From Paenibacillus sp. RC334 (GTDB lineage Bacteria > Bacillota > Bacilli > Paenibacillales > Paenibacillaceae): a stretch of DNA of 64,000 nucleotides. The translations under genes and the position numbers were made by a program. Shown here one piece after another: positions 1 to 8,154 of this stretch (position 1 is its first letter; the number at the start of each line of letters is the position of its first letter). Below the pieces are notes generated by a model. It ran no database searches. It worked only from the letters and a program-made list of their open reading frames with translations, and was not told where the DNA came from. The DNA lies in assembly GCF_030034735.1 (NCBI RefSeq), contig NZ_CP125370.1, positions 3,224,001 to 3,288,000 of the forward strand, read 5' to 3'.

Positions 1-522
1 GACCTTGTACTTATTGTACAACACTCTTGGAATGGCGTACATATAAGCTTTTTCAGGCATCGTTTGATGGAATGAGGTATCAAATACAACAACCTGCGGT
101 ACATCCGGCATATTCAATTCAGCCGCTTTAATACCCATCATGGAAGCCGGGTTATGCAATGGCGCAAGGTCGAACAAGCGGCGGATTTCACTCTTCGCTT
201 CAGGCGTTACAACCGCTGACTGCTTGAAGATTTCGCCTCCATGAACAACGCGGTGTCCCACAGCCTCAATTTCGCTAGTGCTGGAGATTACACCATGTTC
301 CGCATCTGTGAGTGCATTCAGCACTTTACGGATCGCTGTAGTATGCTCCAGAATTTCGCTAACCTCAGTGTATTCTTCTTTGTTGGTTGGCTTATGCGTC
401 AGGATGGATGAATCCATACCGATGCGCTCGACCAATCCTTTTGCCAGAACGGACTCGTCCGACATATCATACAGCTGGTATTTCAGGGAAGAACTCCCTG
501 CATTAATTACGAGAATTTTCAT
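1..522 (-). CDS. ackA: Acetate kinase, N-terminal part (runs off window start)
   Basis: Converts acetyl phosphate and ADP to acetate and ATP (reversible) in overflow and fermentative metabolism in the cytoplasm. The 174 visible codons begin MKILVINAGSSSLKYQLYD, the phosphate-binding signature at the start of acetate kinases, and continue with the family segments GHRVVHGGE and FDTSFHQTMP. The C-terminal part lies outside the window. The ATG overlaps the stop of the preceding hydroxybutyryl-CoA dehydrogenase gene as ATGA, so the two are probably translationally coupled. That pairing fits an acyl-CoA/acyl-phosphate fermentation module. Butyrate kinase belongs to the same superfamily but the sequence reads as acetate kinase. 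Confidence 0.95.
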   Translation of the reverse strand, partial: MKILVINAGSSSLKYQLYDMSDESVLAKGLVERIGMDSSILTHKPTNKEEYTEVSEILEHTTAIRKVLNALTDAEHGVISSTSEIEAVGHRVVHGGEIFKQSAVVTPEAKSEIRRLFDLAPLHNPASMMGIKAAELNMPDVPQVVVFDTSFHQTMPEKAYMYAIPRVLYNKYKV

Positions 523-1391
523 ACCCGGTCACCATCCTTGTCGTACTTAAAGAAGCCTTCTCCTGATTTCACGCCCAGATTACCTGCACGCACCATTTTC
601 TTCAGGACGATGGACGGACGATATTTCAATTCACCGAATTCACGGAACATGCGCTCCAGAGCAGCCAAAACGGAATCCAGACCAAAGCGGTCAGCCATTT
701 CCAAAGGACCGCTTTGGAAGCTGTAGCCGATTCGCATAGCATCGTCGATATCTTCAGCGGAAGCTACGCCCTCTTGAAGAACGTGAGCTGCTTCATTAAT
801 CAGCAGGCAAATGATACGGCTTGTTACAAAGCCCGGGGATTCATAAATCATAACCCCTTTTTTCTCCACTACTTCTTCAACAAACATTTTTGTGTTTTCA
901 AACGTATCGTCCGAAGTTTTCAAGCCACGAATAATTTCCACAAGATCAATGCGGGATACTGGATAGATAAAGTGCATACCAATAACACGCTCAGGATACT
1001 TGGTCGAGCTGGCAAGCTCGGTCAGGCTCAGCGTGGATGTATTACTTGCAAGAATAATGTTGTTTGGACACACATAGTCCAGTTCTTGGAAAACAGCTTT
1101 CTTCTCGTCCAGATTTTCTGTAATGGTTTCAATGACCATGTCACAGCTTCCAAGCTCAGCCAAATGAGAAACTTTCTGGATGCGGGATAAAATCAATTTT
1201 TTCTCCGCTTGTGTGATTGCCCATTTTTCCAGTTGCTTGTCCAGACTCGTTTCAATCATATTGTAGGCGTAGTCTAGTTTCTCTGGTGTCTGCTCTACCA
1301 ACAGCACATCAATTCCTTTGGACGCGAGCATTTCAGAGATACCCTGTCCCATGGTGCCGCCGCCGATGACGCCGATTTTTTTAAATTGCAT
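519..1391 (-). CDS. hbd: 3-hydroxybutyryl-CoA dehydrogenase (3-hydroxyacyl-CoA dehydrogenase family)
   Basis: NAD(P)-dependent oxidoreductase interconverting acetoacetyl-CoA and 3-hydroxybutyryl-CoA, in butanoate metabolism or beta-oxidation. The N-terminal Rossmann motif GVIGGGTMGQGI is near residue 8. SNTSTLSLTELA and GMHFIYPVSRIDLVEII (residues about 115-155) carry the usual catalytic region, followed by the C-terminal 3HCDH domain with GPLEMADRFGLD. The length of 290 aa is normal for a one-domain enzyme. The ATG follows a purine-rich site (AAAGGGTGGAG). It overlaps ackA by 4 nt. No thiolase or crotonase gene is in the window, so the direction of the pathway is not shown. Confidence 0.9.
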   Translation of the reverse strand: MQFKKIGVIGGGTMGQGISEMLASKGIDVLLVEQTPEKLDYAYNMIETSLDKQLEKWAITQAEKKLILSRIQKVSHLAELGSCDMVIETITENLDEKKAVFQELDYVCPNNIILASNTSTLSLTELASSTKYPERVIGMHFIYPVSRIDLVEIIRGLKTSDDTFENTKMFVEEVVEKKGVMIYESPGFVTSRIICLLINEAAHVLQEGVASAEDIDDAMRIGYSFQSGPLEMADRFGLDSVLAALERMFREFGELKYRPSIVLKKMVRAGNLGVKSGEGFFKYDKDGDRV

Positions 1392-1502
1392 GGTTCTTTA
1401 CTCCACCCTTTCCTGGTCACTCTCTTATATTGTATCCTTCTTTGTCGAAAAATACATGTTTATGTCCCAATAGCTAATAATATCTTAGCACGGACTAAAA
1501 GT

Positions 1503-1536
1503 AAAAAAAATAACCAGCATAAAAAATTATGCTGGT
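1503..1536 (-). terminator. Rho-independent terminator overlapping the FtsH-like gene end
   Basis: A perfect 10-bp stem (1513-1522 with 1527-1536, loop of 4) is followed on the minus strand by a run of eight T (1503-1510). The right arm contains the stop codon and last codons of the FtsH-like gene, so the terminator is built into the 3' end of the coding sequence. It separates that gene from hbd-ackA. Confidence 0.85.
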
Positions 1537-3029
1537 AATAGAGCATTTTCACTAAATTGACATCTAAATTGATCCCCGGACAGGGTTTCTTCCTTCATAA
1601 GGATGTCAAGAGAGTTGTCGAACACTGGACGATGCTTTTCGAGCAGCTCCAAAGTACGGTTATGAAGGTCGTCCATAATCTCACCATTTTCGCGCATGAG
1701 CTCTTCTTTCGTTACCATTTCCATGTTAATAATGCCAAGTGAAGTCAAACCGGAAGTCATCATCGTATGAACAATGTTCAGCGCCTGCTCAAAATCGTTG
1801 CTAGAGCCTGTACTGCGACCGCCATAGTACATTTCTTCCGCCGTAGCTCCTGCGAGCGAGATCATGATCTGCTCCTCCAGGAACTGCTTAGTATACAAAT
1901 AATGCTCTTGCTGTGGATTGTGCCGCACATAGCCGAGCGCTTTCCCACGCGGGCTGAGCGCTACCTGGCTGACACTGCCCGGACGAACGATTTCAGCCAT
2001 AATAGCATGTCCCAGTTCATGAATCGCTACACGTTTTTTCTCTTCCAACGTTGATTCACGATCCGTTTTCTCACCCATCATCACCTTGTCAATCGCCATC
2101 GACAGATGCTTTTGCGCAATCGTTTCCTGTTCCTGTCTCATCGCATAGATTGCCGCTTCGTTCATGACACTTTCCAGCTGTGCACCGGAAAACCCGTAGG
2201 ATTCCTCAGCAATTTTGTCCAGATTCGCCTCTTCCTGAATCGGTTTGTTTTTGGCATGGATTTTAAGAATATGAAGACGGCCCTTCTTATCAGGCAAGTC
2301 CACTTGAATATGACGGTCAAAACGCCCCGGACGCGTTAAGGCGCTGTCCAGCATTTCTTTACGGTTTGTAGCCGCAATGATCAAAATGCGCGGAGTATCT
2401 GCTGAATAGATGCCATCCATTTCAGTCAGCAACTGATTCAAGGTTTGGTCATATTCACGTTGCTGTCCACCCTCACGCTTGCCGCCAATCACGTCGATCT
2501 CGTCAATAAAAATAATAGCATTTTCCTTCTTTTCCTTGGCTGCACGAGTGCGGGCCTCCCGAAACAGCTCGCGGACACGGCCTGCACCAACACCTACGTA
2601 CATTTCAACAAACTCACTGCCTGAAGCGGCAACAAATATAGAATTGGTATAGTGCGCAGCTGCCTTCGCCATCAGTGTTTTCCCGGTTCCCGGAGGGCCT
2701 GTAAGCAAAACACCTTTTAATGGACGAATGCCAAACTTGGAAATTTCATCATGCCGATTCAAAAAATCCAGCGCTTCACGCAGCTCCTGCTTGGCGCTTT
2801 CTTGCCCGCCGATTTCCTCAAAAGTCAGCTTGTCCGGGCCATTCTTTTTACGTTTACGTTCTTGCCCGGCCCCTACAGCCAAACCTCCACGTGCATGCAT
2901 GAGCATTAACAAGCCGCTGAGCATCAAACCTGCGATAAGAAAAGGGATAATATTCACCCCGATAAAAATGAGAAATATAATGGTCACCGGCACAATGCCG
3001 ATTAGTGCTTCCTTGATCCATCTAGGCAT
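1527..3029 (-). CDS. Short FtsH-like membrane AAA+ metalloprotease
   Basis: ATP-dependent zinc protease of the FtsH family, predicted membrane-bound with a cytoplasmic catalytic part. The N-terminus has two hydrophobic segments (about residues 8-45) almost back to back. AAA+ motifs follow: Walker A GPPGTGKT near residue 110, Walker B IIFIDEID, and second region of homology TRPGRFDR. The zinc site HELGH is near residue 340, with a later GSSNDFEQA holding the third ligand. At 500 aa it is shorter than a classical FtsH (over 600) because the roughly 70-residue extracytoplasmic domain between the two helices is missing. The start overlaps the upstream membrane protein gene by 8 nt. It is a paralogue rather than the housekeeping FtsH; its substrate is unknown. 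Confidence 0.85.
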   Translation of the reverse strand: MPRWIKEALIGIVPVTIIFLIFIGVNIIPFLIAGLMLSGLLMLMHARGGLAVGAGQERKRKKNGPDKLTFEEIGGQESAKQELREALDFLNRHDEISKFGIRPLKGVLLTGPPGTGKTLMAKAAAHYTNSIFVAASGSEFVEMYVGVGAGRVRELFREARTRAAKEKKENAIIFIDEIDVIGGKREGGQQREYDQTLNQLLTEMDGIYSADTPRILIIAATNRKEMLDSALTRPGRFDRHIQVDLPDKKGRLHILKIHAKNKPIQEEANLDKIAEESYGFSGAQLESVMNEAAIYAMRQEQETIAQKHLSMAIDKVMMGEKTDRESTLEEKKRVAIHELGHAIMAEIVRPGSVSQVALSPRGKALGYVRHNPQQEHYLYTKQFLEEQIMISLAGATAEEMYYGGRSTGSSNDFEQALNIVHTMMTSGLTSLGIINMEMVTKEELMRENGEIMDDLHNRTLELLEKHRPVFDNSLDILMKEETLSGDQFRCQFSENALLPA

Positions 3030-3555
3030 TAGGCCATACCCCCATTTGCTGAGATTGACGTGGCAAAACGATAAACTTGGTCGCTTTGCCTTCGCTGAGT
3101 CGGATATAGACGTTGTTTGAATCCATATCGGTATCGGCCTCGATACCGGTTTTTTTCTTTTTCATCTGCTCGACGGTAGATGAAATTTGGGTGTATTTTT
3201 TATTTTCCATCGCTTCCGCTACCGGAAACATGGCCTCAGACCACCACTGGTTCAACGCTGGATTGGAATGATCCGCAATTTCCAGCTTAACTGTACGGCT
3301 GCCAATGATGGACTGTCCTTTTTGCTTAACTACATTGACCAATCCGGCGACATCTGCCTGCGGTTTGAGATCCAGATTCAAAACAACCTGATCCGGTTTA
3401 ATATCTATTTGAGCGCTTGTGACGCCGGGATATTGGGAAACCAGTTTTTCCAGAGGACTCTGCATTGTAAACTGACGGTAAATAAACCATCCTCCAAACA
3501 ACAGCGATGCTGCCAGAACCGCCGCAACAACGATAGGAACTGCACGTAATTTCAA
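3022..3555 (-). CDS. Unknown single-pass membrane protein coupled to the FtsH-like gene
   Basis: I do not recognise a named family. The TTG start is chosen because GAGGAGG lies about 7 nt upstream; a longer reading to 3627 has no ribosome site. The 177-residue product begins LKLRAVPIVVAAVLAASLL, one transmembrane anchor. A soluble domain of about 150 residues follows, probably extracytoplasmic, with alternating hydrophobic strands (VTSAQIDIKPDQVVLNLDL). The stop lies 8 nt inside the protease gene, so the two are co-translated. Inference: it may supply the outward-facing domain that the short FtsH lacks, or act as its adaptor. Confidence 0.7.
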   Translation of the reverse strand: MKLRAVPIVVAAVLAASLLFGGWFIYRQFTMQSPLEKLVSQYPGVTSAQIDIKPDQVVLNLDLKPQADVAGLVNVVKQKGQSIIGSRTVKLEIADHSNPALNQWWSEAMFPVAEAMENKKYTQISSTVEQMKKKKTGIEADTDMDSNNVYIRLSEGKATKFIVLPRQSQQMGVWPNA

Positions 3556-3739
3556 ATAACATCCTCCTCTCAAAATGTAAAACACAGAAGAAACGGGACG
3601 AATGTCAACACATAAACCAGACTGCATGATCTACAGTGATCAGCAGGTCTTTTTCTATCATTTTTGTCTATCACTTATAAATTATAGTATATCATAACGT
3701 ATATCTAATATCGAAGGCAATGTGTGGGGGAGTTGCGAT

Positions 3740-3937
3740 AAGGCAAAATCATTGGTTATGGTGGTGGGGAGGGGAGGCGCTATGTGGAGGATTTGATCTT
3801 ACGATCGCTGTTGCCGCCGGATTTTTTTCGATTAGATTTTTATGGGGAAAATCCGGCGGCAAAGGCGAACGCTATCGCTTCTCCAGATTCAAATCCTCCA
3901 CTCCGCTACTGCACAGCCATAAAGATGAATTTGCCTT
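3740..3937 (+). repeat. Structured intergenic repeat, copy 1 (nested inverted repeats)
   Basis: A non-coding stretch that folds as a long nested palindrome. The outer arms are 3740-3760 with 3917-3937 (AAGGCAAA...TTTGCCTT). The middle stem is a perfect 13 bp, 3784-3796 with 3889-3901. The inner stem is a perfect 15 bp, 3811-3825 with 3848-3862, with a 22-nt loop. A small GCGA/TCGC hairpin sits at about 3864-3878. A second copy lies in reverse orientation at 5340-5600. Stem positions differ between copies in a compensatory way, so the structure rather than the sequence appears to be conserved. It is not a gene: no ribosome site precedes any reading frame in it. Together with flanking sequence it fills the gap 3556-4173. 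Confidence 0.8.
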
Positions 3938-4001
3938 AGGAGAGAAGTTGGGTAGATAAAGATGCTTTGCTGGCTTTCAGCCAAGCTTCGCGGAGTGAGT
4001 T

Positions 4002-4043
4002 AAAAAGACGTAAATACGAATTTTATCGTATTTACGTCTTTTT
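4002..4043. terminator. Bidirectional terminator downstream of the butanediol dehydrogenase gene
   Basis: Perfect 18-bp stem 4002-4019 with 4026-4043 and a 6-nt loop, with A/T runs on both sides so that it can terminate either strand. It lies 130 bp after the end of the dehydrogenase gene. Its arms (GACGTAAATACGA) resemble those of the hairpin at 5151-5189 on the other side of the same gene. Confidence 0.85.
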
Positions 4044-4173
4044 TTGTTGTGATGTCTACTTCTTTTTATGTGTAAGAAAAGATTCTCATACAGCATTTTA
4101 GCTCTCATATTGCAACCTTACACTATATCTAAAAAGGATTCATAATTGCGTCATAATACAACCTTTAAATCTT

Positions 4174-5007
<834 letters not shown>

Positions 5008-5150
5008 TTATGGGTTACGTTAGTCTGCACCTATAATTAAACCATTTTAAGGAAAAAAATATTATGATATATGTAATAGACTTCATGTTTAACCTGTTTA
5101 AGGGAAATTCAAGTGATACTATAATAAACACTTACCCAAACAAAAAAACT

Positions 5151-5189
5151 AAAAGACGCAAATGCGAGAAATATCGCTTTACGTCTTTT
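5151..5189. terminator. Terminator-like hairpin upstream of the butanediol dehydrogenase gene
   Basis: Imperfect stem 5151-5167 with 5174-5189 (AAAAGACG...CGTCTTTT), loop of 6, with A/T runs on both sides. On the minus strand it would end transcripts from tseB and insulate the dehydrogenase gene. The rest of the gap 4963-5150 is AT-rich. I could not identify a convincing sigma-A promoter or a full Rex operator in it. Confidence 0.75.
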
Positions 5190-5339
5190 TAGTCTTCAAT
5201 GATTCAAAACTACACATTCTTTTATAAGACAATGTCTTCTAATTTCACATATCTTTTTTAGTAAAAACGATTTTCCAGTTCGTACAGAATTAGTTTGGTG
5301 TAAAACCCAAAACGGAGACAAGCGCAGCGGCGTCCGTGC

Positions 5340-5600
5340 CCCCTACCCCCCAACTCCCATAGAAAGAGTGGTGTTTGGAGTAACTCCATCGCGATCAGCC
5401 AGCGGAGTGGGCCATTTGAATCTGAAGAAGCGAAGCGTTCGCCTGAAAGCTTTCTGAAAGAAAGCTCGGTTCGGAAGCATATGCTTGCCGACGGATTTTC
5501 CCCATAAGAATCTAATCGAAAAAAAATCCGTCGGCAACAGCGATCGTAAGCTCAAATGGACCACGCAGCGCTCTCACACCACCATCAGCCACTCTTCACC
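5340..5600 (-). repeat. Structured intergenic repeat, copy 2 (inverted relative to copy 1)
   Basis: Read on the minus strand it aligns with copy 1 through the segments around TTACGATCGCTGTTGCCG and GATTCAAAT. The inner stem is 5485-5499 with 5523-5537 (15 bp). The middle stem is 5407-5419 with 5552-5564, with one mismatch. The outer arms are 5363-5371 with 5589-5596. It carries an extra block of about 40 nt not in copy 1, itself hairpin-forming (an 8-bp GCATATGC palindrome, and AGCTTTCT/AGAAAGCT at 5448-5466). It ends a few bases from the tseB stop codon. No credible coding frame is present. Confidence 0.8.
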
Positions 5601-5604
5601 CAGC

Positions 5605-6129
5605 TCAATTATTAGGCAAAGTATACTTTACCCCCATCGATCCCCCATCCGAGAAGCGATAAAAGGTATAGTAATGATGACTGCCGTCATCGTAAAACAA
5701 CTGCCACACATATTGACCGTTAAACACACTCGGCTCAAGCCTTACAATATCTATACCCGGAAGCTGCTGCTGGATCATGGCTGTCATTTTTTGCTCGTCG
5801 ACTCCGTTTTTAAGTAGCTCGGTATGAACACCACTATTATCTGCCACAGGCACATTAGGTTGACCCTCCACCTTTTGAAAAGGGACCCACACCATAATAT
5901 TTTCATTCTGAGCATTTTTCCCTTGTACCACCCAGTATACCTGATCCCACACCGACTTCCACGTCTGAGTCGTGGTAACCAGACCACCCGATTGCTTGGC
6001 CTTTACGATAGCGGCATTTCTCTCAGTCACCTGATCTTGAGTAACATAGGAATAATACCAGAAAATGCTGACCAGGACCAGTATGACGGCCAGAATGGCG
6101 ACCACTATCCATTTTTTCTTATTTTTCAA
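5605..6129 (-). CDS. tseB: Cell wall elongation regulator TseB-like protein (YpmB family)
   Basis: 174-residue single-pass membrane protein of the YpmB/DUF5590 family. In B. subtilis TseB works with the class A/B penicillin-binding machinery during side-wall elongation. It starts (TTG, after GAGAGGAAG) with KKWIVVAILAVILVLVSIFW, a transmembrane anchor. An outward-facing domain with two PepSY-like halves follows (IMVWVPFQ, GIDIVRLEPSV, YVWQLFYDDGSHHYYTFY). In B. subtilis ypmB also lies just after dinG, which supports the assignment. Here rex and an amidohydrolase gene sit between them. Confidence 0.8.
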   Translation of the reverse strand: MKNKKKWIVVAILAVILVLVSIFWYYSYVTQDQVTERNAAIVKAKQSGGLVTTTQTWKSVWDQVYWVVQGKNAQNENIMVWVPFQKVEGQPNVPVADNSGVHTELLKNGVDEQKMTAMIQQQLPGIDIVRLEPSVFNGQYVWQLFYDDGSHHYYTFYRFSDGGSMGVKYTLPNN

Positions 6130-6166
6130 ACCTGTGCTTCCTCTCTAAGGGGATGTGACACCTGAA

Positions 6167-7469
6167 TTAGCGCGACAGCAGCCCTTCAAAGGCGGCTTGT
6201 GCCTCATGCTTGATACGTTCCTCATCCATAGTCAGGCACTCACCGTTTTTCACAACCTGACGACCGTCAACCCATACATGGGCCACGTCTTTGGCGCTTG
6301 CAGAGTATACGGCATGAGAAATGAGATCCGTATGCGGCAAGAAATGAGCCTGATTGAGATCGAGCGCGATAAAGTCAGCCTTGTTGCCTGCTGCCAGCGC
6401 CCCTACCTCATTCAAGCCAATCGACTTCGCTCCGTACTCCGTTGCCAGACGCAACGCCTCACCCGCAGGAACTGCGGTTGGGTCCCCCAGATACTCCCTT
6501 GTGAATGAGTGCAGCCAGACGCATTTCCTCAAACATATCCAGGTTATTGTTACTGGCGGGACCGTCTGTTCCGAGAGAGACGGTAACGCCTGCACGGAGC
6601 AGATCAGGCACTCTTGCCACACCGCTCGCCAGCTTCAAGTTGCTACCCGGATTATGCGAAACCGCTACACCACGTTCAGCCAGCAAAGCTATTTCTTCGT
6701 CATTCAAATGAACAGCATGGGCAACAAGCGATGGACGGGAGAAAAAGCCGAGCTTATCCAAATGCGCAACCGGGCGCAAGCCGTAGTCGCGTACGTTTTG
6801 CTCTACTTCGGCAATGGTTTCGGACATATGCGTATGCAACGGTAAGTCCAGATCATGCGCAGCCTGCACGAATTTTTCGATAAACGCAGGCGGACACGTA
6901 TACGGCGCATGTGGAGACATCATAGTCGTAATGCGACCGTCTGCTTTTCCATGCCAATTACGCGCAAAATTCACAGCCTCAGCCAGCTTGATCCGCTGCT
7001 CTTCCTCCGAACATAATCCAATCGCTCCACGCATCAGACTGGCACGGATGCCGGACTCTTCAGCTACACGAGCCACCTCGTCCATATGATCATACATGTC
7101 CAAAAAGGTGGTTGTACCGCCTTTCAGCATTTCCAGCACGGACAAGGACGTACCCCAGTACACATCCGTAGACGTAAACTTGGCTTCCATCGGCCACATT
7201 TTTTCCTGAAGCCATACTTGAAGAGCCAGATCGTCCCCATACCCGCGCAGCAGGGACATCGCCGCATGACCATGTGTATTAATCAGGCCAGGTAAAAACA
7301 GCAGCCCGTTACCATCAATCGCTTCCGTCTCTTCCTCACCCGCTGGCAAAGTCTCGCCAATATAGGCAATGCGGCTGTCCTCCACGATCATATAGCCGTG
7401 GATTACCCCCGCTTCCGATCTGTTCACGGCAAAAGAGCCGTTTTTAATCATCCATTTATTCACCGTCAT
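6167..7469 (-). pseudogene. mtaD: 5-methylthioadenosine/S-adenosylhomocysteine deaminase, frameshifted
   Basis: Amidohydrolase-family deaminase of methylthioadenosine/adenosylhomocysteine type. The first frame (from 7469; AAGGAAG upstream of the ATG) carries the metal site INTHGHAAMS, HTHMSET, VAHAVHLND and SLGTDGPASNNN. It runs into an early stop at 6459 after HKGVSGG. The proper C-terminus (GDPTAVPAGEALRLATEYG...) continues in another frame from about 6490 to 6167. Removing one C from the five-C run at 6484-6488 restores a single frame of about 433 residues, the normal family length. It overlaps rex by 14 nt. Either the gene is inactivated or the base is a sequencing error. Confidence 0.85.
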
Positions 7470-8109
7470 GTTGCATATCTTCCTTTCCGTCTTCCAAATA
7501 ATAAGCGAGGCTTAACAAATCTGTTGTAAAATCTGTGGCATGTATTCGAATATTTGCTGGTGCCTTGAGAGTGGTCGGCGCAAAGTTCAAAATCGCTCCA
7601 ATCCCGCTATTTATGAGCCTGTCAGCCACGTTCTGCGCTTCAAAATCCGGTACGGTAATAATCCCGATCCGAATGTTTTGTTCCTTCACGGTCGCTTCCA
7701 GTTCATCCATTGGCTGTACGACCAGCGTATTGATCCTGGTTCCGACCTTATCTGGCACAGCATCAAATACTGCTACAATTTTCATATTGTCTTTTAAATA
7801 AGCATTATAATTCGAAAGGGCTTGCCCCAGATTACCTGCTCCGACCAATACCACGTTAATTTGCTGGTCGATTTTCAGGATATGGCGTATTTTCTCGATA
7901 AGATAAGTAACATCATAGCCGATACCCTTACGGCCAAAATCTCCAAAATACGCGAGATCCTTACGAATTTGAGCCGGATTCAAATCCAGTCTTTGTCCTA
8001 ACTCCTGGGAAGAGACCGTAGCCACCTCCCGTTTGTGCAGTGCATTCAGATAACGTAAATATACGGGTAACCTCCGTACGACAGCCTCTGAAATTTTATC
8101 TGATTTCAT
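7456..8109 (-). CDS. rex: Redox-sensing transcriptional repressor Rex
   Basis: Dimeric NADH/NAD+ sensor that represses fermentation and anaerobic respiration genes when the NADH level is low. The N-terminal winged helix (residues 1-80: LYLRYLNALHKREVATVSSQELG type, LNPAQIRKDLAYFGDFGRKGIGY) is followed by a Rossmann domain with VVLVGAGNLGQALSNY and the domain-swapped C-terminal helix TDFTTDLLSLAYYLED. The length of 217 aa is typical. The start follows AGGGGGAG. A small hairpin (8130-8151) separates it from dinG. Likely targets such as the butanediol dehydrogenase, hbd and ackA are within 8 kb, but no clear operator was found in front of them. Confidence 0.95.
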   Translation of the reverse strand: MKSDKISEAVVRRLPVYLRYLNALHKREVATVSSQELGQRLDLNPAQIRKDLAYFGDFGRKGIGYDVTYLIEKIRHILKIDQQINVVLVGAGNLGQALSNYNAYLKDNMKIVAVFDAVPDKVGTRINTLVVQPMDELEATVKEQNIRIGIITVPDFEAQNVADRLINSGIGAILNFAPTTLKAPANIRIHATDFTTDLLSLAYYLEDGKEDMQHDGE

Positions 8110-8154
8110 ACATGCTCCCCCTAATTGTAACGGACATGTTAAGATGTCCGTCCG

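Noticed and set aside
3720..3959. Open frame across repeat copy 1 (and a similar one at 5343-5564 across copy 2) sharing a short peptide segment
   Set aside because: No ribosome site; the shared segment follows from the conserved hairpin DNA, and stem covariation explains the conservation better than coding.
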